64,000 nucleotides of DNA from an uncultured Propionibacteriaceae bacterium (lineage in GTDB: Bacteria; Actinomycetota; Actinomycetes; Propionibacteriales; Propionibacteriaceae), in the NCBI GenBank assembly GCA_945911015.1, contig CAMDZW010000006.1, positions 1 to 64,000 on the forward strand. The letters are read 5' to 3'. Of the stretch, positions 16,866 to 24,383 are shown one piece after another. The notes under the pieces were generated by a model. That model saw nothing but the letters and a program-made list of their open reading frames with translations, did no database searches and was not told the DNA's origin. Numbering within the stretch: the stretch's first letter is position 1; every line of letters starts with the position of its first letter. Position numbers and translations under genes: made by a program.

Positions 16866-16871
16866 TAGCGT
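16866..16871 (+). promoter_or_regulatory. -10 of putative leaderless promoter, MoxR-like gene
   Basis: TAGCGT, 8 nt before the ATG at 16880, without a Shine-Dalgarno. Confidence 0.5.
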
Positions 16872-16879
16872 TTCAGCGC

Positions 16880-18358
16880 ATGGACCCGTACGGCCTCGAA
16901 GAAGAAGACATGCCCGGCGGTCCTCGTGTACCACCGGGGAAGACCACTCTGGGGGCGTTGCGGGGGTCAGGGCACCGGTACCACAGTGTTCCCACCGAAA
17001 TCCGTGAACACCTCGTGGCCCAGGTCAGCATGCGCCAGAGCAGCATCCCTGAGGTCATCGGCTTCGGCCACACTGTCTTGCCGGAGCTGGAACGGGCGCT
17101 CTTCGCACTCCATGATGTCTTGGTCATCGGAGACCGTGGTCAGGGCCGGACGACGTTGCTGCGCGGCCTCGAACATCTCCTCGACGTGTGGCTTCCGGTC
17201 ATCGAGGGCAGCCAACTGCACGAGCATCCGATGCATCCGCAGTCGCGGTGGGCCGAGGAGATGATCGCCGAACATGGTGATGACACCCCGGTCGACTGGA
17301 TCAAGCGCGACATCCGGATCGGCGAGATCCGCGTCACCGCCGACACCACGGTGGACGATCTGCTGGGCACCGGCCTGCTCGACACCGGCCGACTGGCGCC
17401 CGGCCAACAGGACGATGGGGGCGCCGAGACCGGCCTGATCCCGGCGATGAACCGCGGGGTGGTGATCCTTGACGACCTCGGTTCGATGCCGCCGCGCGTG
17501 CAGGCCGCACTGGCCGCCGCGATGAGTGACCGGTCCTTGCGGATCGGACACGGTTCGCAACGCTTCGAGCTGGACGTGTTGATCGTGGCCATCATGGATC
17601 GTGCCGACTACCACGAGTACGGCCGGCTCATCCCGGCATTGCGGGACCGGTTCGGCGGCGTCGTGGCCACGCACTATCCGCCGTCGTTGGCCCATGAGCT
17701 GGAGATCCTGCGCCGCCGCACAACGGTCGGCCCGAAGGACTCGAACCTGTTCATCCCGCAACTACCGACCCATCTGGTCGAGATCATCGCCCGGTTTGCC
17801 CGGTCGATCCGCGAGAGCAGCAGTTTTGATCCGGAGTCCTCGGCAAGCGTCCGACTCGGCATGGACATGGTCGAGCACCTGGGCGGCTCATCGGCCCGCC
17901 GGTCCTCCGAACACCACGAACCGGCCATCACCCGCCCCTCGGACCTGGCCACCTTGATCCCGGCGATCGCCGACCGGCTCCATGTGCCCGATGCGGATCC
18001 GGTCGCCGAGCGCACTGAGTTGCAGTCGCTGCTGGCCTCGGCCGTGGCCCAGGTCTGCCGGACCAAGCTCGCCGAGGTCGAGGTCGACATCATCGCTGCC
18101 CGATTCGTCGAGGGGCTCACGCTGACCACCGGGCCCGATGTGGCCTCGGCGAAGGTGCTGGAGCAACTCGGTACGATCCCTCGGCTGGCAACGCTGTTGA
18201 AGCAGTTCGGGATCCGTGACGGAGCCGAAACCCCGGGGCTGGTGGCCGGCGCGATCGAACTGGTCGTCGAGTCGCTGGCGGTGGCCCATCAGCTGGAGCG
18301 CACCCAGGACGGCCTGACGATCAGCTACCGGGCGACCAGCTCGGTGACCACCAGCTGA
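16880..18358 (+). CDS. MoxR/magnesium-chelatase-like AAA+ protein with degenerate ATPase motifs
   Basis: 492 residues. Overall layout matches the actinobacterial Mg-chelatase-I-like family that M. tuberculosis Rv0958 represents: P-loop near residue 85, a segment reading LLDVWLPVIEGS, then GLIPAMNRGVVILDDLGSM and later GRLIPALRDRFGG. The key residues differ from a working AAA+ site. The Walker A is GDRGQGRTT, with Arg where Lys is expected. The Walker B ends Asp-Asp, not Asp-Glu. The usual sensor-1 Asn region reads AIMDRADYH. The protein may bind ATP weakly or act as a scaffold. It is followed 13 nt later by a VWA-like partner gene. Confidence 0.85.
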   Translation: MDPYGLEEEDMPGGPRVPPGKTTLGALRGSGHRYHSVPTEIREHLVAQVSMRQSSIPEVIGFGHTVLPELERALFALHDVLVIGDRGQGRTTLLRGLEHLLDVWLPVIEGSQLHEHPMHPQSRWAEEMIAEHGDDTPVDWIKRDIRIGEIRVTADTTVDDLLGTGLLDTGRLAPGQQDDGGAETGLIPAMNRGVVILDDLGSMPPRVQAALAAAMSDRSLRIGHGSQRFELDVLIVAIMDRADYHEYGRLIPALRDRFGGVVATHYPPSLAHELEILRRRTTVGPKDSNLFIPQLPTHLVEIIARFARSIRESSSFDPESSASVRLGMDMVEHLGGSSARRSSEHHEPAITRPSDLATLIPAIADRLHVPDADPVAERTELQSLLASAVAQVCRTKLAEVEVDIIAARFVEGLTLTTGPDVASAKVLEQLGTIPRLATLLKQFGIRDGAETPGLVAGAIELVVESLAVAHQLERTQDGLTISYRATSSVTTS

Positions 18359-18371
18359 GGAAACCAGCATC

Positions 18372-19952
18372 GTGCGGACCGAGCCGGCCACTGCCCCACC
18401 CCCGGACCAGTCCCGGGCTGCGATGGAGATCTTCGCCCAGGCTGTCCTGGAGGGAACCCCCGCCGAGACCGTCCTGTCCTGGGTGCTCGACCACGGTCGG
18501 CCCGGAACATTCTCAGGAGTTGCCGCACTGCGCGCCGCGGTGGCCCGGCGGAGGCTGCAGATCGATGAGGATCTGTGGACCCAGCTGGTCGAGCAGGTGC
18601 GGGCAGCCAAGTCCGATGAGTACCGGGCATTGTTCGCCGACCCGGACGATCTGGCCCGCCTCGAGGAGGCTGAGCTGCTCGGGCTGCCGGACCGGACCGC
18701 AGCCCTGCACCAGGCACTGCGGCATCGGACCGGTTGGCGTTCACCGGCTGCCCAGCTGAGCCACGGCTCGTCGGTCGAGCTGGTCTCCTCGGTCGTCAGC
18801 CCCGCGATACGGGAGGCCGCCGATGACCTGAGCCGGGTCGACCATGGCGACATCCTCGAGATGGCGGTGGCACTGAGAGGGCTCGGCAGGATGGTCGCCG
18901 ACGGGGTGGACGAGTTGGCCCCTGAACTGGAGCTGTTGCAGCTGCGCACCGCCGTCACTCCGGAACCGGCGACCTCGGTCGAGGACCTGGTCGACCAGCT
19001 GGGCCGCCGAGCCCGTGCCCAGGCGGCGAGCTTCGCGGCGGCCAGCTCTGCCGACCTGCGGCGTCTGCAGGTCGCCCGTGAGCATCTGACGGTTTCCTTC
19101 AGGCTCAACTGGGACACGCTGCGACACATGGGTCAGTACCAACCACCGTGGCAGGAGTATCTGTTCACCCCGTCGCTGGTGAACCCGATCGCAGTCAATG
19201 CCGATCTGGATCTGCTCGACCAGGGATTGGCCCAGGATCATCCGGGCGCCCAGCTCGACGATGTCGACCCCGAACTTCTCGAGCAGGTGCTCGGCCGCTC
19301 GGCGCGCCGTGACTGGGAGGACCTGCTGCGTACGGTGCGAGCCGCCACCCTTCCCGGCGCCGGTGAACGACGCCTGGACGAGGCTGGCCTGAGGCGTCAG
19401 CTTCCTGCCGCCGCACTGCGGCGCGGGATGACCCCCCGAGTACGACGCAGTCTGACCGGACCGGCAGCTGGCGACGAGAGCGCCGTGGTCGTGGTGCTGG
19501 ACGCGGCCGGTGACCGTGCGCGATGGCCGGCGATCCGGGCGGCCGGACTCGCTGCCGGTGAACTCGTCCGGCGCCACAGCCCGTCCCGGCCTGCTGCCCT
19601 GGTGCTTCTCCAGCCGAACGGTGAGGCCACTGCGTTCGGTTTCGGATCCCTGGTGGACCTCACCGACCCCCCGCGCCACGACCTCGTCCCACCGCAGGGC
19701 TTGCCCCATCATCCGGAGAAGCTGCTCGGCGTCCTGCGTCGGACGGTGGTCGGACTCCGGGCGGAGGAGGCGACCGTGGTGTTGGTCGGGGCGGAGTCGA
19801 TGGCGGCGGCGACGACCCGGGTCGCCAGGCGCTGGGAGTGGACCGTCCATGCGGTGCCGGTCGAGGTGGGCAGTGGTTCCGATGCGGACGCCGTGACCGT
19901 TGCCGTACGAAATCTGGTCGACGCGATGACGGCGGGAACCCGGCCTCACTGA
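18372..19952 (+). CDS. VWA-like partner of the MoxR-type protein, MIDAS motif lost
   Basis: 526 residues. MoxR AAA+ genes are usually followed by a von Willebrand A protein that acts with the ATPase as a chaperone or metal-insertion device. Here the N-terminal 350 residues are helical and rich in Ala, Leu and Arg. The last 175 have the alternating strand/helix pattern of a VWA fold, starting at VVVVLDAAGDRARW. The MIDAS DxSxS has become DAAGD, so metal binding by the canonical site is unlikely. GTG start at 18372 with GAGGAAA upstream. No membrane segment is visible. Homology to the M. tuberculosis Rv0959 type is inferred from gene order and fold pattern. Confidence 0.7.
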   Translation: MRTEPATAPPPDQSRAAMEIFAQAVLEGTPAETVLSWVLDHGRPGTFSGVAALRAAVARRRLQIDEDLWTQLVEQVRAAKSDEYRALFADPDDLARLEEAELLGLPDRTAALHQALRHRTGWRSPAAQLSHGSSVELVSSVVSPAIREAADDLSRVDHGDILEMAVALRGLGRMVADGVDELAPELELLQLRTAVTPEPATSVEDLVDQLGRRARAQAASFAAASSADLRRLQVAREHLTVSFRLNWDTLRHMGQYQPPWQEYLFTPSLVNPIAVNADLDLLDQGLAQDHPGAQLDDVDPELLEQVLGRSARRDWEDLLRTVRAATLPGAGERRLDEAGLRRQLPAAALRRGMTPRVRRSLTGPAAGDESAVVVVLDAAGDRARWPAIRAAGLAAGELVRRHSPSRPAALVLLQPNGEATAFGFGSLVDLTDPPRHDLVPPQGLPHHPEKLLGVLRRTVVGLRAEEATVVLVGAESMAAATTRVARRWEWTVHAVPVEVGSGSDADAVTVAVRNLVDAMTAGTRPH

Positions 19953-20088
19953 GGAGTTGCTCTATTCCCGATGAGACGAACGCCACACGGTTTCGTCCGA
20001 GACTGAACCGATGCGGTCTTGACAGGGAAGGGATGCCTACACTGGCCATGGTTGTTCGCGCGCATCTGAACCGAAAGAGACCTGCCTC

Positions 20089-21969
20089 GTGCCCACAGTC
20101 CATTCCCTCGACCGGGTGGTCATTCGCTTTGCCGGTGACTCCGGCGACGGCATGCAACTCACCGGTGACCGCTTCACCGCCGACTCCGCCAGCTTCGGCA
20201 ACGACATTTCCACCCTGCCCAACTTCCCTGCCGAGATCCGGGCCCCTCAGGGCACGCTTCCCGGCGTGTCGAGCTTCCAGGTGCATTTCGCGAACTACGA
20301 CATCATGACCCCGGGCGACCGTCCGGACGTGCTGGTCGCCATGAACCCGGCCGCGCTGAAGGCCAACATCGCCGATCTGCCGCCCGGCGGGGTGATCATC
20401 GCCGACACGGCCGAGTTCACCAAGCGCAACCTGACCAAGGTCGGCTACGAGGATGATCCGCTGACCGACGACACCCTCGCCGACTACCAGGTCCACAGTC
20501 TCGACCTGACTGGCATGACGGTGGCTGCGGTCAAGGAGTTCGGCCTGAACCGCAAGGATTCCTCGCGGGCCAAGAACATGTTCGCGCTCGGGCTGTTGTC
20601 GTGGATGTACAACCGGCCGACCGAACACACACTTTCCTTCCTGGCCGAGAAATTCGCCAAGGTGCCTGCGATCCGCGATGCCAACATCACCGCGTACAAG
20701 ACTGGCTATGCCTTCGGCGAGACCACTGAGGCCTTCGCCGTACGGTATGAGGTTGCGCCGGCCCCCATGCCGCCGGGCGACTACCGTCAGATCAGCGGCA
20801 ACGTCGCGATGGCGTACGGACTGATGACCGGTGCCCAGAAGTCTGGCCTGCCGCTGTTCCTGGGGGCCTACCCGATCACCCCGGCCTCCGATGTCCTCCA
20901 CGAGCTCAGCAAGCACAAGCGGTTCGGAGTGACCACCTTCCAGGCCGAGGACGAGATCGCCGCAGTCGGCGCCGCACTCGGAGCCAGCTTCGCCGGACAT
21001 CTCGGTGTCACGACCTCCTCGGGACCGGGCATTGCATTGAAGGCCGAAACCGTCGGTCTGGCCGTGATGACCGAACTGCCGTTGGTGGTCTGCGACATCC
21101 AACGCGCCGGACCGTCGACCGGGATGCCGACCAAGACCGAACAGTCCGATCTGCTGCAGGTGATGTACGGACGCAACGGTGAGGCACCGGTCCCGGTGCT
21201 GGCCGCCCAGTCCCCGTCCGACTGCTTCAACACCGCCGTCGAGGCCGTGCGGATCGCGATCACGTACCGCACGCCGGTGGTGGTGTTGTCCGACGGATAT
21301 CTGGCCAACGGTGCCGAGCCCTGGCAGGTCCCTGACCTGTCGACGATTGAACCGATCGACCCCGGCTTTGCCACCGAGACCAACGGTGTCGACGCCAAGG
21401 GGAACCCGATTTTCCTTCCCTACAAGAGAGATCAGCAGACCTTGGCCCGACCGTGGGCGATCCCGGGCACGGCAGGGTTGGAGCACCGGATCGGCGGCAT
21501 CGAGAAGGATGCCGAGACCGGCAACGTCTCCTACGACCCGGCCAACCACGAGGCGATGGTGCGCACCCGGCAGGCAAAGGTCGACGGCATTGCCGCTGCC
21601 CTGCCGGAGCTGGCCGTCGACGATCCGAGCGGCGATGCGCGCGTCCTGGTGTTGGGGTGGGGCTCGACCTACGGTCCGATCACCGCGGCCGTACGACGGG
21701 TCCGCGCCACTGGCCGTTCGGTCGCCCAGACCCATCTGCGCCATCTCAACCCGTTCCCGCGCAACCTCGGCGAGGTGCTGCGCAGCTACGACAAGGTCAT
21801 CGTCCCCGAGATGAATCTCGGCCAGCTCGCCATGATGCTGCGTTCGAAGTACCTCGTCGACATCCAGAGCTACTCTCGGGTGCGTGGTCTGCCGATCTCG
21901 CTGAGCGAGCTTGCGGTCGACCTCGAGTCCGAGATCGATTCCCTGTCCGGAGCGGAGGCCCAGGCATGA
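20089..21969 (+). CDS. korA: 2-oxoglutarate (2-oxoacid):ferredoxin oxidoreductase, alpha subunit
   Basis: 626 residues: an N-terminal gamma-type domain (IRFAGDSGDGMQLTGDRF, PNFPAEIRAPQGT) fused to the alpha-type pyrimidine-binding domain (GAYPITPASDVLHEL, FQAEDEIAAVGAALGAS, TSSGPGIALK). This fused layout is typical of actinobacterial KorA. With KorB it oxidises 2-oxoglutarate to succinyl-CoA while reducing ferredoxin, a bypass or complement to the usual dehydrogenase. GTG start at 20089. The stop overlaps the korB ATG, so translation is coupled. Confidence 0.93.
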   Translation: MPTVHSLDRVVIRFAGDSGDGMQLTGDRFTADSASFGNDISTLPNFPAEIRAPQGTLPGVSSFQVHFANYDIMTPGDRPDVLVAMNPAALKANIADLPPGGVIIADTAEFTKRNLTKVGYEDDPLTDDTLADYQVHSLDLTGMTVAAVKEFGLNRKDSSRAKNMFALGLLSWMYNRPTEHTLSFLAEKFAKVPAIRDANITAYKTGYAFGETTEAFAVRYEVAPAPMPPGDYRQISGNVAMAYGLMTGAQKSGLPLFLGAYPITPASDVLHELSKHKRFGVTTFQAEDEIAAVGAALGASFAGHLGVTTSSGPGIALKAETVGLAVMTELPLVVCDIQRAGPSTGMPTKTEQSDLLQVMYGRNGEAPVPVLAAQSPSDCFNTAVEAVRIAITYRTPVVVLSDGYLANGAEPWQVPDLSTIEPIDPGFATETNGVDAKGNPIFLPYKRDQQTLARPWAIPGTAGLEHRIGGIEKDAETGNVSYDPANHEAMVRTRQAKVDGIAAALPELAVDDPSGDARVLVLGWGSTYGPITAAVRRVRATGRSVAQTHLRHLNPFPRNLGEVLRSYDKVIVPEMNLGQLAMMLRSKYLVDIQSYSRVRGLPISLSELAVDLESEIDSLSGAEAQA

Positions 21970-23048
21970 GCAGCAACACCGTCACTCCCCCCGAGCGGAA
22001 GGGACTGCTCGGCGTCCCGTTGTCGGTCGAACCACTGACCCGCAAGGACTTCACGTCCGACCAGGAGGTGCGCTGGTGCCCCGGTTGTGGTGACTACGCC
22101 ATCCTGGCGGCCTTCCTCGGACTGATGCCTGAGTTGGGCATCCGCCGCGAGAACACCGTCATCGTGTCCGGGATCGGCTGTTCGTCACGGTTCCCCTACT
22201 ACGTCGACTCGTACGGGATGCACTCCATCCACGGTCGTGCTCCGGCCATCGCGACCGGTGTGGCGACGGCCCGTGAGGATTTGGCCGTCTTCGTGGTGAC
22301 CGGTGACGGTGATGCGCTGTCGATCGGCGGCAACCACCTGATCCATGCCCTGCGCCGCAATGTGAACGTCACGATTCTGCTGTTCAACAACCGGATCTAC
22401 GGGCTCACCAAGGGCCAGTACTCGCCCACCTCGGAGACCGGCAAGGTCACCAAGTCGACCCCACTCGGTTCGGTCGACGCCGCGTTCAACCCGCTGTCGG
22501 TGGCCCTCGGTGCCGAAGCGAGCTTCGTGGCTCGCTCGGTCGACTCCGATCGCAAGCACCTCACCGAGGTGCTGACCGCGGCGGCAGCGCACCGGGGTTC
22601 CTCCTTCGTCGAGATCTACCAGAACTGCCCGATCTTCAATGATGGTGCGTTCGACGAGATCCGGGGGCGTGACTCCGCCGAGGATGCGTTGATCCGGTTG
22701 CAGCACGGCGAGCCGATCGTCTTCGGCACCGACGACCGGCTCGGGGTGCGCCGTGATCGCGACACCGGCGCGCTGGAGATCGTGGAAACCTCTGAGGTCG
22801 CGGTGAGCGACCTGGTCGTCCACGACGCCCATGCCGAGGATCCCTCGTACGCGTTCGCCCTGTCGCGACTGACCTCGGTCGGGGAACTGACCCGGGCACC
22901 GATCGGGATCCTTCGCTCGGTCGAACGTCCCGCCTATGACGACCAAGCCAGGGAACAGGTCACCATCGCCAGCGGCGGGGTGACCGCCGACGAAGCGCAG
23001 CTGCAGCAGCTGGTTCTCGGCAAGGACACCTGGACCGTCGCCGGTTAG
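21966..23048 (+). CDS. korB: 2-oxoglutarate (2-oxoacid):ferredoxin oxidoreductase, beta subunit
   Basis: 360 residues. It holds the thiamine diphosphate and 4Fe-4S sites: RWCPGCGDYAIL supplies two Cys, GIGCSSRFPYY another, and the ThDP/Mg segment is GDGDALSIGGNH with FNNRIYGLTKGQ. The fourth cluster Cys is probably in YQNCPIFND. The ATG at 21966 overlaps the korA stop (ATGA). A GC hairpin follows 13 nt after the stop. In mycobacteria the pair functions under aerobic conditions. Confidence 0.94.
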   Translation: MSSNTVTPPERKGLLGVPLSVEPLTRKDFTSDQEVRWCPGCGDYAILAAFLGLMPELGIRRENTVIVSGIGCSSRFPYYVDSYGMHSIHGRAPAIATGVATAREDLAVFVVTGDGDALSIGGNHLIHALRRNVNVTILLFNNRIYGLTKGQYSPTSETGKVTKSTPLGSVDAAFNPLSVALGAEASFVARSVDSDRKHLTEVLTAAAAHRGSSFVEIYQNCPIFNDGAFDEIRGRDSAEDALIRLQHGEPIVFGTDDRLGVRRDRDTGALEIVETSEVAVSDLVVHDAHAEDPSYAFALSRLTSVGELTRAPIGILRSVERPAYDDQAREQVTIASGGVTADEAQLQQLVLGKDTWTVAG

Positions 23049-23061
23049 ACTTCTGCCTCGG

Positions 23062-23083
23062 CCCGTGCGTGACCACGTGCGGG
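23062..23083 (+). terminator. Weak candidate terminator of korAB
   Basis: Stem CCCGTGCGT/ACGTGCGGG with two G-T pairs and a GACC loop, 13 nt after the korB stop. There is no T-tract, so it may be only an mRNA-end structure. Confidence 0.3.
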
Positions 23084-23106
23084 CCCGGGCGTGATCGGAG
23101 ACAGCG

Positions 23107-24330
23107 ATGAGTGGATTTCAGCCGGGTCCGCAGGGGCAGTATGGGCAGAACCCTCAGGGGCAACCGACCCCATCTGGGGGCAGCTTTCCCCCCTACACCT
23201 CCGGCCCCCAGTACACGCCGAATCCCCAGTACAGTCCCGGCAGCCAATACAGCCCCGGCAGCCAGTACGGCCCGGATCCTCAGTACAGCCAGTACGGCAC
23301 CCAGACCCAGTACAACCCGCAGAGCGGCCCGGGCGCGCCCCCCGGACCGACCAAGTCCAACAGCAATCTGATCGGGTTGCTGATCGGTGCGGCCGTTTTC
23401 GTCGTGGTGGCCGCGATCATCGTCGGTGTCGTGGTGGCCAACAGCAGTCGTCAGACTGCGGACAAGGCCGTTCAGGCCTACTTCGAGGCATTGATTGCCG
23501 GCGATGCGGCAACGGCGCTGTCCTATGCCAAGGTCGAACCCAGCGACAAGACCTTCCTGACCAATGACATGTTGGCCACGCTCAACAAGGACTCCCCGAT
23601 CACCGAGCTCGAGGTCACCAAGCCGAGCGGCAACTATGTCGCGTCGGTCTCGGTCAGCTACAAGCTCGGTGGCCGGCAGGTCAACGCCAATGTGCGGGTG
23701 AGCCAGATCGGCGACGAGTGGAAGCTCGAGTCCGTGGCCACCGAGATCCGTGGCCCGTCCGGTGGGTTCCGGCCAGTGATCAACGGTGTGCAGGCGCCGT
23801 CCGACCGGTTCCTGCTCTTCCCCGGGCGGTACGAGGTCGGTACCGGCACCGAGTACGTGGCCTACCCCGAGGACGAGTCGACCCTGTGGGTGGACCAGCC
23901 CGGATCGTTCTCCGGCGCCAACCTGATCGGTGCCCGGCCTGAGCTGACCGAGGAGGGCGAGAAGTTGATCGTCTCCGAGGCGACCAAGAGCATCGAAGCC
24001 TGCATCGCCCAACAGGTCCTCGCTCCTGAGGGCTGCCCGTTCCGGGCCAATCCCAACCTGGAGAACGGTGCGATCACCCCCGACCTGCCCAGCCTCAAGT
24101 TCACCGTTGACGACTCGCAGTTCAACGATCTGCAGCTACGGGTCGACTACGACAATCCGTTGACGGTCACCTTCCTCTTCATGCCGAAGATCCAGTGGCA
24201 GCTCCGCGGTGTCCGCGACGACGGATCGGACGGATGGTACGACGCTCGGGCCCAGTCCACCGATCTGCGGTACGGCCGGATGGACTTCTCCGGCGACGCC
24301 CCGTCCTTCTCCTGGGTGACCTCCCGCTGA
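23107..24330 (+). CDS. Single-pass membrane protein with Tyr/Gln/Pro-rich head, function unknown
   Basis: 407 residues. Residues 1-85 are a flexible cytoplasmic-type segment rich in Gln, Tyr, Pro, Ser and Gly, with QYSPGS repeats. One membrane span follows at about 90-116 (GLLIGAAVFVVVAAIIVGVV), and the remaining 290 residues should be outside. The part just after the span (ADKAVQAYFEALIAGDAATALSYA) looks like the NTF2/DUF4878-type domains found in actinobacterial envelope proteins, and the rest is not recognised. Two Cys near residues 299 and 308 (ACIAQQ, EGCPF) may form a disulfide. ATG at 23107 with GGAG upstream. It stands alone between korB and the metallopeptidase. Confidence 0.8.
   Translation: MSGFQPGPQGQYGQNPQGQPTPSGGSFPPYTSGPQYTPNPQYSPGSQYSPGSQYGPDPQYSQYGTQTQYNPQSGPGAPPGPTKSNSNLIGLLIGAAVFVVVAAIIVGVVVANSSRQTADKAVQAYFEALIAGDAATALSYAKVEPSDKTFLTNDMLATLNKDSPITELEVTKPSGNYVASVSVSYKLGGRQVNANVRVSQIGDEWKLESVATEIRGPSGGFRPVINGVQAPSDRFLLFPGRYEVGTGTEYVAYPEDESTLWVDQPGSFSGANLIGARPELTEEGEKLIVSEATKSIEACIAQQVLAPEGCPFRANPNLENGAITPDLPSLKFTVDDSQFNDLQLRVDYDNPLTVTFLFMPKIQWQLRGVRDDGSDGWYDARAQSTDLRYGRMDFSGDAPSFSWVTSR
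23227..23298 (+). repeat. 18-bp coding repeat (QYSPGS) in the membrane protein head
   Basis: Units at 23227-23244 and 23245-23262 differ by three bases, and 23263-23280 and 23281-23298 are more diverged. They encode QYSPGS, QYSPGS, QYGPDP and QYSQYG. Confidence 0.75.
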
Positions 24331-24334
24331 CGTC

Positions 24335-24368
24335 GTACGGGCCGGTTGGGACCCCTGTACGGGCCGGT
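24335..24368 (+). promoter_or_regulatory. 12-bp direct repeat upstream of the M13 peptidase
   Basis: GTACGGGCCGGT occurs at 24335-24346 and again at 24357-24368, 22 bp apart (two helical turns), just before the -10 of the peptidase gene. It could be a regulator site, but no cognate regulator is adjacent. Confidence 0.4.
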
Positions 24369-24371
24369 CAG

Positions 24372-24377
24372 TAGGCT
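24372..24377 (+). promoter_or_regulatory. -10 of putative leaderless promoter, M13 peptidase
   Basis: TAGGCT, 6 nt before the GTG at 24384, with no Shine-Dalgarno. The same hexamer and spacing occur at menG and the 54.8-kb ATPase gene. Confidence 0.6.
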
Positions 24378-24383
24378 GGCCCA

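Noticed and set aside
20019..20043. TTGACA and TACACT upstream of korA as a promoter
   Set aside because: The spacer is only 13 nt, too short for a normal sigma-70 type promoter, so I do not claim it.
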